From the NCBI GenBank assembly GCA_001466705.2, contig LATX02000253.1:124001-188000 (forward strand): 64,000 nucleotides of DNA, read 5' to 3'. The notes under the pieces were generated by a model. That model was given only the letters and a program-made list of their open reading frames with translations, was not told where the DNA came from and searched no databases. This DNA is from Moniliophthora roreri (taxonomy: Eukaryota > Basidiomycota > Agaricomycetes > Agaricales > Marasmiaceae). Positions 12,212-24,376 of the stretch are shown here, piece after piece. The position numbers were made by a program, and so were the translations under genes. Within the stretch, counting starts at the first letter, position 1. Each line of letters starts with the position of its first letter.

Positions 12212-14028
12212 CTAACACAACCGGTGTTTGATGCGCACCATCAATCCGCTACCTTTCAACGCATTCAGGCGTTTGAAGTCGAGATACTTTCCAGGATTTT
12301 CGTTCGACTTCCGATTAAGAAAAAGTAGAACTCGAACGGACCTCAAACTGCGATCCACGCGAGACTCCACCATCTTCTCGAAGACATCCCCGGCCCAAGA
12401 AACAGGGGTCGCTAGATTGAGCTGAGGCAGCAACACTGACTGAACAGAATCATCCCCATAGAATGTGAGGCTTCTCCAAACTTATTCACTAAACGTTGTG
12501 CCACCTATGCTCGCAACATCCGAGGTACCTTCGGTGAAGACTGGTCTCTTCAGCTTCAGGGATAATGTCGTAACATCTAGCATATACCCAAAGACACTGA
12601 TAAGATCTATATCGTTGAACTCAGAGCCGTCCATTTGTACAGAGGTCAGAGAACCATTCGGATAAGAACGGCGGAGAAATAACTGCAGCGACTCGGCAAC
12701 GCGTTCTTCACCGGGGAACTGGACCTGGTCTATAACGGACAGGTGTTCAGGGAGGGACAGACGATATTGTCCAATATGCCTGAAAAAGCTCCAGAGAACT
12801 CGGCTTCAATGTCTCCGAGTTTTGAAGTGATTCGGAGTTCCCGAAGGTGAGGGAGGTAAATGGGTTGGTCAAGGTTGACCACATCGTCAGACTTGAACTT
12901 TTTTCTGTCCTCCGGTAGTACTGCGAAGCGCAATTCAATGGACTGGAGGTTTGGGAATGACATAAGAGCTTCCAGAATGGCTACTGGCGTGTTTTCCAGT
13001 TGAAGATGGATGATTTAATGGTACGGTAGAACCGAATCTGCTAGCGTTTGTGGATCAAAGTACTCCGCAGATCCAGTCAACCGGATGTCGTGAAGCTCGG
13101 GGAACATGCCACCCTTGAAATGCTCAAGGACGAAGTTGGGTTTGAGACCGAGGCCGAGGCCATGGTCACCCAGCGTTATCTCCATCTCTAGTCGGGCAAG
13201 AGAAGAAAAAGGCTGTTGATTCATCAAGCTGAGGAAGGATGTAAACTCATCCTCGACAAAAACGTCGTCACTGAAAAACTTGAATGAGGACCATCGGCCA
13301 GAATGCTTTCCCACTATCTCGGCAAGACGATAATGACCCTCTTCGCATGGTACTCCACAGTTGAGTTCACAACTGAGGCGTACTTCCACATGTAGAGGAA
13401 GATCCCTGGAACGCCTCAATTGCCTCTTGAGATCTCCGAATACCGAATCCTCCTCCTCCTCATTCTCATCCTCCCAATATCCACTGATATGTTTCCCGAA
13501 GTCGAGATCTAGAGCAACATGTGTCCATATCATGGGAGTCGAAACCGCGATCCTTGCCCAGTGGACGTACACCTTGGTCAACTTCGGTGCATCCGAATGC
13601 GTATTCACCCCAAACACATTTCTCTCGACAGAGTAGATGAGTATCATGCGAAGATCCTCGTTGGAGAGCTTGCGAATGGGAGCAAACAATGACGTGTACG
13701 CGTTCCTTTCATGCTCTAAAGCCGTAATTTTGCATTTTGGGGGCTGCCGACTGTTACGTGCAGCTTCAAGTTTTTCATCGACCTTTTTGATCTCCTCCTT
13801 GAATATTGTTGCGTTAATAGCAGACATGGGCTTTCCGGTACGTGCGAGGGCCATTGCACGAATCAGCACCTCATTAGGCGGTTCGACAACCCTGCTCGAA
13901 CGACATGTCAGTGATAAAAGCCAACTCTTATGAGAGCTATAGATCTCACTTTGTGCGTCGAGGCATACTTTGAGACGAGGAAAATGGTCGTCAAAGTCGA
14001 TGTTCCCTGAGGCGTGTACTTCCGACAA
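12212..14028 (-). pseudogene. F-box-like / leucine-rich protein, disrupted
   Basis: Minus strand. An open frame of 337 codons runs from 14028 to 13015. It has the usual agaricomycete plan: a coiled-coil segment (KEEIKKVDEKLEAARN), then an F-box-like stretch (LFAPIRKLSNEDLRMILIY), then LRR-like sequence. The frame stops at a TAA (complement of 13015-13017), yet homology continues at once in the same frame (IIHLQLENTP). The paralogous fragment near 29145 reads GQIIHLYLEYTP there, so the stop looks like CAA changed to TAA. A frameshift follows near 12750, and a second in-frame TAA lies near 12475. Similarity still extends to about 12212. Intact F-box proteins recruit substrates to SCF ubiquitin ligases; this copy would make at most a truncated protein. 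Confidence 0.8.
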
Positions 14029-14187
14029 AATCTCGCTGTCGTTGCTGAGAGTAAAAGGTTTTCTGTGGCTGTACCCTCGTGACCGTGATACTGCCAGCTG
14101 GCATCTGGCTGAGGTTGGTGTAGTAGCTTTTAGCGAGTCATGTCATTGAACTAGAGCTATGTACACGCTTTACAGCGGAAATACCAT

Positions 14188-16547
14188 TCAACAATCATCA
14201 GGAACTTCACCCGAGTCGACATGATCAATAGCACCGACGCCCAAACCCCTGCTCGCAAACGTTCTCCATAACAAACATCTATGAACACCACCGTATCTGT
14301 TCTGGTCTGCCTGTATCCACGCATCACGAGCAACAGGCATGGTCGGCTCGCATGGCTGCAGAGATAGGGAATCCACGAGGAGGCGCAAGAAGGCTACATT
14401 TCCTTCTGTACCGTCAGCGTTTGTACGAGCGACAGGCGACCACCCGTGCTCTGTGACGAGAGCTGCATACACGTTGTGCAGAATGTTGGCCCTGAGGATT
14501 AGCAAAGGGGATAGTCAATGTGCAGTCGACGGATGGAGGTGTTTCAATGGATTCACCAGACTTCACCAATATCTACGAACAGCCCCGAATCAGTGACCAT
14601 TCACAGTATTGAGATAATGAGCCTACCATGAACTTCATCTAATACTGCGACCGAAGAGTACCTGAGCGGATTGATGGAGGCATCCGTAGAGTAGGGGTAA
14701 TCGCGCAATCCAGCATCGTTACCTGCGAGCCATTGTCCCACAACGAAATCATGGACCTCTGGGGTATCAGTGTGCGAGAACCAACTGTGATTTCATAATG
14801 AGCAGCGCCCAACGAGAAACAACGAGAACGTACTCTGCTACAGCATCCGACCATCCTTCGCCCATTCCACTCGCTTCCAAGGTAAGCAAGCATCGCGCGG
14901 TACCACCGCCCGTTAATCGCTTCGTCAAACCATGAGTCATCTCATGGATAGGAACATCGTTCTGCATACCCCCATCACGTCTGGGCTGTAAGGAGGAGAA
15001 ACAGCACTTCAGTTTTTGGCATGATGCATCGAAGGGGCGATAGGTACTGACATCGGTTCTATTCCACAAAAAGATCCTGCATGTTCCGGATTGTCCGCTT
15101 TAAAGACAAGGTTCAGCGATAAGCATTATTAAAAATGAAAAGTAACGAACTCTGGTGGAGTAAAGAACCTAGCATTATTGCTGCCGTTGCCGTCCTGAAC
15201 GGCGAAAAGCACCCTATCGTTACCGAGGCCACCTTTCCCAAAGTTGTCATTTTGGAAGTTGTAAGCCGATTCGGTGAAACCATATAGATACAAGGTATCG
15301 TGGTATGAGTTGATCAGATAGAACACGTTGGTACGAGAAGCGTCGGTGTTTTCTCCGTCATGAGGGTCAAGAGATTGGTCATAGGTGTAGATGAAGTTGA
15401 AACCACTGCTGGATTGAGGCGTTGTGTTGGATTGGGAGGCCCAGTAGACGATGACGTTGTTACCACTGCCAATAGTACAGTAAGTCAGCAAGATGGAATG
15501 TAGTATAGAAATAGGAAGAACGAACGAAGTATCGAACGTGTCATTTGAATGCCAGCCTCCAGGGGAAGAAAAGAGGTTTTGAGGGTCTACGAGTGTCTCG
15601 AGACCCTCAGTAATGGTTTGCTTCTGAATGGGCACCACCTTGTACTTTTGTGACAAAGTAATGGTCAGGACTTTGTTTGGGAATGCAGCACAAAGATGGG
15701 AAACGCACCGAAGCATCCGAGCCAAAATCGTTGACCGAGAGTATCGTGCCCGAATGTGCGTCAACATACGCCTCATACCAGAGCCCTGCCACCTCGTTCT
15801 CCACTTGAAAGACGTGAACCAAAGCAACGGTGCCGTCCTGCAAGACAAGGTATTCTAGAGTAGGTTCAATATCGTTCTTCTTCCCATTAAGAGCCACCTC
15901 CGCATCCGGTATCACAGACTCCACAGGAATGGTCGGTTTAGAGTCTGCGATATTATCTGCAAACCATTCAGAATCCCACAGAACTCCCCGGACAAGTCAT
16001 CCTACCTATACCGACGAAAGAGTGACCAAAGGCAACAACTCTGTTGTCTTTGAAAGCTACGTTGGCGACTGCGTTCGCAAAGGGTATGCCATCCTGCGTC
16101 GAGTGCCTGTCATGAGCTAATAGTGTAGGAAGGCACATACAGTGGTGACTTTAACTCACATGTAACTGTTTCACATATCCAAATTGCGTATGCTCCGTGT
16201 TGAACCCTGACCTGAAAACCAAATGCGTGCTATCAAGGGCTAGTTGCGTCTTGATGAAGAAGACTGTCCGCTCTTCTATAGTCGGCTCTACGAAGAATGG
16301 CGGCAGCTCGATACCGGATTCGAAGGTCTGGTGTAACGGGATCAGAACAAGCACATGAGAGAAAAGCGGGGCTCAGTACCGTGAAATTGGTCTTTGGGTG
16401 AAAGTTTGTCACAGTCAGACCACGCCCAACACTCCGCACGCGGTGGGTGGAATATTGGCGGTGTGCCGGCCAAGGTACTGCATTACCCTGTGCAGCGAAA
16501 GCAACAGCAAGTAACACTGTGACGAATAGTTGGTTGAAAGCAGTCAT
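14188..16547 (-). CDS. Fungalysin-type metallopeptidase (M36), copy 1
   Basis: Minus strand, start at 16547 (MTAFNQLFVTVLLAVAFAA, a clear signal peptide), stop at 14188. An N-terminal propeptide (FTP/PepSY-like) precedes the catalytic domain. The zinc site is IHEMTHG (HExxH, near 14940), with the third-ligand region GMGEGWSD about 35 residues later. The C-terminus has the family signature DAWIQADQNRYGG. It should be secreted as a zymogen and cleave extracellular proteins, either for nutrition or in contact with other organisms. Many short introns join in phase. One exon is only 16 nt (14557-14572, encoding part of DIGEVW). The neighbouring minus-strand fungalysin and a downstream F-box-like pseudogene are part of a unit repeated in inverted orientation at 24-29.5 kb. 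Confidence 0.92.
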
Positions 16548-17189
16548 GGCCTGCAGACGACGGTCTGTGTGGTTAGTCAAAAAGATGGACTTGAGGCCGA
16601 AGAAGACGAAGGCGTACCTGGGTGATCATAATCTGCACTTATACGAAAGCCAAACGGACATGACAACCATCTAGCGGCAAAACCTGCCAGAAATAGACCT
16701 AAATTGCGGGCTAGGGAGGCCGAGGCATCAAAGCTCCATTGACTTCAGTAGACGTGAACTCGTAACCGCTGAAACTGATCAAAATAAGCTTTGCTAGAGC
16801 GCCGTACTAGAACTATGACGATGTTACCAGTGTCGAACTAGTCCATCACAGAACCTGCGAGGAGGTCAATGCACGGCCTGTGCTGAGTAAGGAATATTCT
16901 CGGAATTGGATGGGGGGAGACTTTTGAGCTGATGATGGTTCGAGTTCAAGGGCAAATTGCTTATCAATCTTGTCCTCATCGTTTCACACGATGACCGTCG
17001 CCGCGCCGTCATCATCTGACACGTTCATCAAGGATTGTGAATAATGAAAAAAGTTGCATTTTTGCTTCCATTTGACCCAATGTAAATAATGAGAGATAAA
17101 AAAAATATGCGGGTGGTCGTGGTCGTGTTGTTGCTACATCTACATTAAATTCGTTCTGCCTCATTTCATCCCATTCATCAATCAACCTT
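16548..17189. other. Spacer between two fungalysin genes
   Basis: About 640 bases holding the promoter of copy 1 and the 3' region of copy 2, with no coding signal. A tRNA B-box look-alike at 16937-16947 has no partner A-box or cloverleaf. Confidence 0.5.
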
Positions 17190-19415
17190 TTAACATCCAG
17201 AAGGAACACTGGTGGAGTCACGGTGGTTGGCAGCACCGACACCGAGACCACGGCTGGCGAATGCGTTCCACAACAAGCAGGCGTTGGCACCACCGTACCT
17301 GTTCTCATCAGCTTGGATCCAGGCATCACGAGCTGTGGGGAGAGTCGGGTTGCAAGGTTGGAGAGCAAGTGCGTCAACAAGTAGGTGCAAGAAGACTACG
17401 TTTCCTTCGGAGCCGTTGGCGCTGGTTCGTGCAGTGGAGGAGAAGCCATGCTCAGCAACGAGGGCGGCATAGACGTTATGGAGGATGTTGGCCCTGTCGA
17501 TTTGAGTTAGTCTCAGGCAACCTGCATACAAAGTAATGAATACACGTACCAGACTTCGCCAATATCGTGGACTTCGTTCAAAGTGGCAATTGTGGAGTAC
17601 CTGAGAGGGTTAACCGATGCAGACGTGGAGTAGGGGTGAGTACGGATTCCACCACTGTTGTTCTCGACCCATTGTCCCATGACAAAGTCGGTAACAGCAG
17701 CAGAGTCGGAATGAGAGAACCAGCTATTTGAAATCTGTGAGCACTGTCCATGCAAGTCAACGTCAAAGAAACACCCACTCAGCAAGGGCATCAGACCATC
17801 CTTCGCCCATACCACCAGCTTCAGTGGTCTGCAAGCAACGACCAGTGCCTCCACCAGTGAGACGGTTGGAGAGACCGTGAGTCATCTCGTGAATGGGGAT
17901 GTCGTTCTCAACGGCACCGTCACGTCTCACGCTGGTGAGGGTCCAGATGTACATTCTGCAAGTTCCAGATTGACCACTGTGGAGTAGAGCATGTCAGCAC
18001 GGTTCGGAATAAGAAGGTTGAAGACCTACTCGGGAGGAGTGGCAAAGTTTGCGTTGTTGGTACCAGAGGCATCTTGGACACTCATGAGGACACGGTCATT
18101 TCCACTTCCACCCTTGCCAAAGTTGTTGTTCTGGAAGTTGAAAGCAGACTCGGTAAAGCCATAGAGGTAAAGAGTGTCGTGATACGAGTTGATCAGGTAG
18201 AAGGCATTAGTGCGGGCAGCGTCGAGATTCTCGCCAGAGGTCGGGGCAACAGAGGGGTCATAAGTGTAGATAAAGTTGAGACCGCTACTGGATTGAGATG
18301 TCGTTGCGGATTGCTGGCCCTTGAAAGCAATGACGTTGTTACCAGCGGTGACTGTGGTGTCGGTAGTCCCATCGGAATGCCATCCTTCTGGCGATGGTCC
18401 ACTAAGTGCCGGGTCAGTGAGCGTCTCAAGACCCTCAGGAAGAGTCTCCTTCCAAACGGGGAGGACTTTATACTATAGAAAAAAATATTAAATAATCGCC
18501 TTGTGAAGCGGAGTAATGCACCCACCGAAGCATCGGCAACGAAGTCAGTGACCGAAAGAAGCTCACCAGAGTGGGCATCAACGTAAGCCTCGTACCAGCT
18601 GTTGACTTCCTCGTTCTGAACTTGGAAGACGTGGACAAGAGCAACGGAGCCGTCCTCAAGAGCGAGATACTCGAGAGTAGGCTCAATCTCGTTCTTCTTT
18701 CCATCAAGGGCCTCCTCAACCTTGGGAATAACTGTGTTGACGTCAACGGTAGGCGTGGAGTCAGTGATCTTGTCTGTAGGCAGTGGCGTCAGATTTCCAG
18801 AAATATTCCATATTAAGCAAACCACGAACCGGTCTTAACGAAAGATGAGCCAAAGGCAACAACCTTATTGCCTTTGAAAGCAACGTTGGCAACTGCGTTA
18901 ACGAAGGGGATACCGTTCTACGATTGGGCCAGATAACAGGCGTGAGAGTGTATGATACATAGTTGGGATAAAGAATCCATCAGATCCCGGACACTGACGG
19001 AAATCACGGAGAATGCTCACATGGAACTGCTTCACGTAACCGACTTGGTGGTTGTCGGTGGTGAAACCGGACTTGTAGCCCAGGCTTTCGGCGTCAATGT
19101 TCAATTGAGAGGCCACGAAGGAAACAGTCTGCTCCTCATGAGAGGGCTTGATGAGGCCTTCAGGAAGCTCCATGCCAGCTCCGAAGGTCTAAGTTGTAAA
19201 AACAGTTAAAAACACGACATCATGCCCAGAATGCTGGATAAACACACCTTGTAGTCGGAAGCAGGGTGATAGGCTTCGACGGTCAAAGCACGACCAATGT
19301 TCCTCACACGGTGAGTACCGTGTTTGGACGACGTGGGCCAAGGAGCGGCATTACTGTATGTCGCGTACAGGACAGCGAGAAGAACAGAGGAGAAGAACTT
19401 GTTGAGGGCGACCAT
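17190..19415 (-). CDS. Fungalysin-type metallopeptidase (M36), copy 2
   Basis: Minus strand, start at 19415 (signal peptide [19 protein letters not shown]), stop at 17190. The order is signal peptide, FTP-type propeptide, PepSY-like region and M36 catalytic domain. Zinc-binding IHEMTHG lies near 17880, followed by GGMGEGWSD. The C-terminus is [14 protein letters not shown] then [11 protein letters not shown]. All exons join in phase, and the protein seems intact. It is the least fragmented of the three paralogues: the HDIGEVW codons lie in one uninterrupted exon here (about 17555-17575), whereas copies 1 and 3 carry introns inside them. Likely secreted and self-processed. Tandem with copy 1 on the same strand. 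Confidence 0.93.
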
Positions 19416-21059
19416 GGTGTTCTTAGTGGCGTGTCCTGGGGACTATAGAGCAGTACCGAAGCAGGCAGTTAGGACAATGAAATCCTGAAGAGTAGACGAA
19501 CTCACTCTCTGCCTTTTATCTCGTCTGAGTGTACTCTATGAAACGGCTTGATCTCGGAGGAGCACATGCTTTCTTCCAGAATGGTGGTATATCCATACAT
19601 CAAGGCATTTTACCATCGCGTGCTCAAACCTAGCATGCCACATGTGAGGAGTTGTATGTCGGGAAGTAGACTGATCCCGAATCTGCGAAGGTCAAATGGG
19701 AGGAACCGAATTGCGGTGGTAAAGGTTCTTCGATCAGGAAGCATATCGGCTGTGCTACTGCGATAGTTGTGCGATTTACATCCAATATCGCAAGTAACAG
19801 CACCTATTCATCGTTCCAAAGCTCGATGTCGGTGTCAATAAGTTTGCCGGAACGCATGCCTGACAGTCCCGACGCGATATTTTCGTCGGAGAAACATGCG
19901 GACCGTCACCGGCAACCACGCACCTCGTAGGTGGCACAGTGAGCGTCGATCCACCAAAATAACCACACGTTAGGAAGCCTGAAGATAGCGAATGCATGCA
20001 CGGCACGACGTACTATCAGTGTGAAATTTGATGGTCAGCCTGTGATAACAGAAACCAGATGGTAGATTACTTGACACATACTTCTGGATCCCACAACGGG
20101 CTTCATCTCAAAGGTTGAAATGCTGTTCCTTTGATATGCAGATAAAGATGAATTGGGGCATAACTTCCCGCCGCGGCTGACCACTGATACGGCGGAAGCG
20201 CGTATGTAGAGTCGAACAACTGGAAACGACCGGAATGACGAGAACTTCTATGAAATAAGGTATCATTAGTAGGACTAGGTAGCATAGAACCGCATGATTG
20301 ACTCGCCTATGGCATGTGTCCCAAAATGTAAACATCAGTCGGGCAACTTTAAAGGGGAACACGGCGTTGAAAGCGTCATATGGTAAACATTTTCCTTTCC
20401 ATATATAGCGATCAATATGTGGAGGCGCGCCCGAGGCATCCGGTGGCCGCAGGTATGACCTCAGATTTCTAAAGTCTAATGCCGATATCTGTATCATTAC
20501 ATCCAGGGCAGAAAATCAGAAATCCTATCCCCGATTCCGTGAGCTTGAGAATGAATGGCATGGGTTCGCGTGGAGAGCAAAACATACACAGCTAGAAGGC
20601 TGATGCAATCTCAACACCTGATTCAACTCTGCCTAGGGGTTCCCTGGACCTTAGATTTATCATTTTTTTGGCAATGTAGATGTGTTGTTGTGCTGCATAT
20701 GAAGCGAAGTACGTACCTTAACTTGTGGTCTAGTGAGCTTTGAATAGGAGGTACCAGTTGGACACAATCAAAGGGCGGTGATAGCAAACAAAAAGGTTGT
20801 GTCAGCAGCTGAGATACTAGGGGATCAGCAACAGGCAGAGGATCAGTGATGCAACTGCAACTCACACGCGGGATCCTGCAAGTTGCAAGGAGGGGCTACT
20901 GAGCAACAAAGACAAACAACTCGCCGTCGACATGTGCAACACCGGCAGGCATGTCGTCGTCGACCCCGACGACGTCAAAGGGATCTTCATTTCCAGGTTA
21001 CTTCTCTCGGATATCTCTAATACGCCAGTAAATTGTCCAAAGATACCCTATAGGACGTC
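19416..21059. other. Intergenic region upstream of fungalysin 2 and EXO70
   Basis: Divergent spacer of about 1.6 kb. A TATA-like gataaaagg lies on the minus strand near 19505-19515, plausible for fungalysin 2. A minus-strand open frame of 129 codons (20108-20497) has no recognisable motif. The 100 bases before 21060 are probably the EXO70 leader. Confidence 0.45.
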
Positions 21060-23438
21060 ATGGACGACGAAACTGCGGAGATCGAGCTGGTGCGCAACCA
21101 AATCATTGCTGTCGCGAGTCCTTACTGACTACCCCTGCTAGCTTGAGCAGAACCTAAATAAAACTCGGCAGATATCGCAGCGAATGACCTGTAAGATAGA
21201 TCGAAGCTCGTTGCCACCCCTCGACTCAAACGAACAGCCATCCTGAACAGCTTCGATACGAGATTGGCAAAATTGGAAAAGTCTATCCTACCGCTGTACA
21301 ATTCCACCCAGATTCTAAATCGAAGAGCAAGTAGTATGTGTCCAGCTCCTCCTTCAAAACTGTATATTAAGTCTACCTCGTTTAGATATCGAAAAGGCGC
21401 TCTTGAAGATCGATGAAGTCGCCAGTAATCAAGAGGGCATTGCCGTAGAGGAAGCTCTCATACTACGAGGGTAAGTCCTGCATGGCACCTATAGTATTCA
21501 ACGTTAATGAATGAAATAGGCCCCAGCCAGGTCAACTTGACGAGTACAAAGATGCTCTAGAACGCTTGAATGCCAGTATCGCGTTCAAATCATCAGACCG
21601 CGACTCACAAGACACCGTATGGTCCAGAATCTCCCCGTATTTTCTTACTCTAATTTCGAGCTAATAGGCCCGTCTGGTTGAAACTGGCGCCAAGAAATTG
21701 ACTCAGTTGTATACCAAACTCGTCGCCGAAGGATCTTCTGGGTCGGCACCTCCTCCAGGTTCCGACATAACCAAAGCACCTTTCCCAAGTTCTCTAATCT
21801 CCAACATTTTACCGTTGGTTGAGTTCTTGAAGACGCTTCCTTTGCCATCAACGCATCCCTCACACCCAGCTGCTCCGGCGATCATGTCGGTGCTCAAAGA
21901 AGCCCAGAGAGGATATGCTGATATGCGAGGGAACTGGAGCCGGAAGTGCTTAGAAGCCCAAGGACAGCGCGTGTTGGACAGAGCTGATAATATTGATCCG
22001 GTACAGGCTGGGAGAGAATTTGGGCTATGGGTCCAATCGATTTTGACTGTGGTTCAGGTGTGCCATCTTCTATCTATATTCATTCTAAATTGGCGGCTGA
22101 CGTATGTCACAGGAAGAATATAATTTGTTGGCAGAGCTCAGTCCTTTATCACATTCATCTATGATATCGTCATCCTTCAGTACTCTTCTCAAACCCGTCT
22201 TACTACTGCTGAGTATTAACGTCTCCTCACTTGTCGGGGTCGTCAAGCGCTCCCTCCACAAGTATGGATTCATAGCCCTAGCTGCTTATGACTCGCTGGC
22301 GAACCTCCAATCTGTATGGGACGAGGTTTCATCATGGAGAGGGTCAGAAAGTCGGAAAGGGACTGACGAGTTCAAGGAAGCGGTTCAAGCCATTCGAAGC
22401 CTGTGCTTGCGCATGTTTCCCGAGTGTCTCGCTGATATCAAGTTGGGTGCGACCAGTCGGACATCCGATACAAGCGTTGAACTCCTCGAGTCGAGCGTTT
22501 CGGTTAGTACCTATTTCAGGTCCATTCAGCTGTCTAACCCTCTTCGTATAGGCAGTGGAATTCCTCAACCGCCTGCCAGAGGTGCTGGTAGCCTCTGGCG
22601 ACATCCTCATGACCTTGGGTGACGGTAATTGGAAGATGGGTGAGGGCATGAGCGTTACCAAGTCTAAGACCGGAGGTACCGACGAGCGAGTGCTCCTGGA
22701 GCATTACGTTTGTAAGTATACCTGTTTCCTGTCAGACAGCTATCCTCATCTATTGTACAGACGATATTGTCAACACGTCCGTCAATACCCTGAACATGGT
22801 CGCTAAAACTCAAAGACGGCAGCCTTTCGGCTCCATATTCCTATTGAACAACATATCCTACCTTCGCAAGAATATATCGCTTGACCCTAAACACGATACC
22901 CTCATCGACTATCTCTCTAAACCTACGCAAGAGGTTCTCAACTCGAACTATCGCACGGCTAAATCCGGATACTTCGACTCCAACTTTACTCCATTGATGC
23001 AGGCACTCACCGACGATCCCAAAGAGAAACCTGGAAAGTCAGCTACAAAGGAGAAGTTCACGAGATTCTATGACCTTCTTGAGGAGGTTATGGAAAGGCA
23101 CAAGATAGCACGAGTTCTCGAGGATGACCCCGAGGAGAGGGAGACAATTGGGAACGACGTGATCAAATTCCTGATACCATCGCTAAAAGCATTCACCCAA
23201 AAGCATCGAGAGAAGGAGTTCAGTAAGAGTAAGTATCGCCTGTCACTCCTTGTTACCATATGCCTGGGGCTGATAAGATACCGTGTTTATTTCCTCCTTG
23301 ACCGACTAGATCCGCAAAAGTGTACGTCTATTTTTGTGCTTTTCAATTGACCTGTCCAGCTGACTCTTGTTGCTTCTTGCAGATATCAAGATGTCGGCGG
23401 ATGCGGTAGAAAGTCAATTGCGAAGTATATACCGCTAA
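21060..23438 (+). CDS. EXO70: Exocyst complex component EXO70
   Basis: Start at 21060 (MDDETAEIEL), stop TAA at 23436-23438. The N-terminal helical region reads LNKTRQISQRMT then SILNSFDTRLAKLEKSILP, which is the typical EXO70 coiled-coil start. The body includes EAQRGYADMRGNWSRKCLE and the C-terminal helical bundle NISYLRKNISLD, RFYDLLEEVMERH and FLIPSLKAFTQKHREKEFSK, the last being the conserved EXO70 C-domain core. The family tethers secretory vesicles to the plasma membrane with the other exocyst subunits and binds PI(4,5)P2 and Rho GTPases at hyphal tips. Short introns keep phase throughout, and the end (SADAVESQLRSIYR) lies after a short final intron. A single-copy housekeeping gene at the centre of the mirrored block. 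Confidence 0.95.
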
Positions 23439-24376
23439 GTTGTGCTGTACTATTGGTTTGTAATACAGATAGTTGGACACGGAAGTTCGCCTGAGATTCT
23501 AGAAGAGAACCTCAGAGGACATGTACCTGGGGCCTTGCTTTCTTATCTGTCGGTGCATAAGGTTCATGGCAGGCACCATGTGCCATTCACGATCGGGAGA
23601 TCTATACCACCGTAGATCGTCGTCATCATCATCAGCAATCATTGCGGGGTAACGAAGGTTACGCATATTAGATGCCTGAAGGGCCGCCAATTTTGATGGT
23701 GGCGGGCGGTGTGTTATGCCCGAGCCTACCCAATACATACTGTTAGGATTACTCATCATCTAGAAGTCTATGCCAGACCATACCAGAAGGCGAAAGTCTC
23801 AGGCAATATGATGCGTTCTGTGGTAAGCACTACTTGTTATCTCTCCACGCGATACCTGACGTGCTGTGATTCTTCCCCTGAGAAACAGACTCCAAAAACA
23901 GCTTGCTCTTGACTCTGCTAGCCGAGGTGGTTCCGAGAGTGGGATCTCCGAAGTCAAGCTCAGCGGGGCTTAGTTGGGTGACGCCAGGGGGCTCGATCGT
24001 TCAAAGTGTCGGTGGAAAGAGGCTTACTATCCGTACGTGCTTTGTCATTCAACTGAACAAATTATTTACCAAACACCATCTTTCAAGTAGCAACGATCAT
24101 GTGCTCCCGAGTAGTGCATTATGACGCGTCCGTGCGAACGCTACTCTCTATGTCCCTGGCCATTGGTGAATCCCGCGCAGCAGCTCCCAGGATGTCTCGA
24201 GTCGCGTTCATTTAGTGAGTTATTTTAGGTCACTTTCTCAAGTTATCAACGGCAGGAATGCCACACAAGTACCGGTAGACATGAAGAAGTAGAGGCGAAC
24301 ACCTTAAAATCAGGCAAGAGCAGTCTACTAGGCTGCGTGGTATTCGCCAGAAAGCGACAGCCCCCATTTCTCGAAT
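23439..24376. other. Intergenic region between EXO70 and fungalysin 3
   Basis: About 940 bases. A minus-strand open frame of 86 codons (23499-23759) with a run of six Asp has no recognisable homologue or splice context, so it is not called. The sequence just before 24377 is presumed promoter. Confidence 0.4.

Noticed and set aside
16937..16947. tRNA B-box look-alike (ggttcgagttc)
   Set aside because: No A-box at the right distance and no cloverleaf or acceptor stem can be formed.
17190..19415. Frameshift suspected in fungalysin copy 2 near the propeptide
   Set aside because: Standard GT-AG introns explain every frame change, and the catalytic motifs are intact.
23499..23759. Minus-strand 86-codon frame with a poly-Asp run
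   Set aside because: No splice context, promoter or recognisable homology. The Asp run comes from a simple tcatcg-type repeat.
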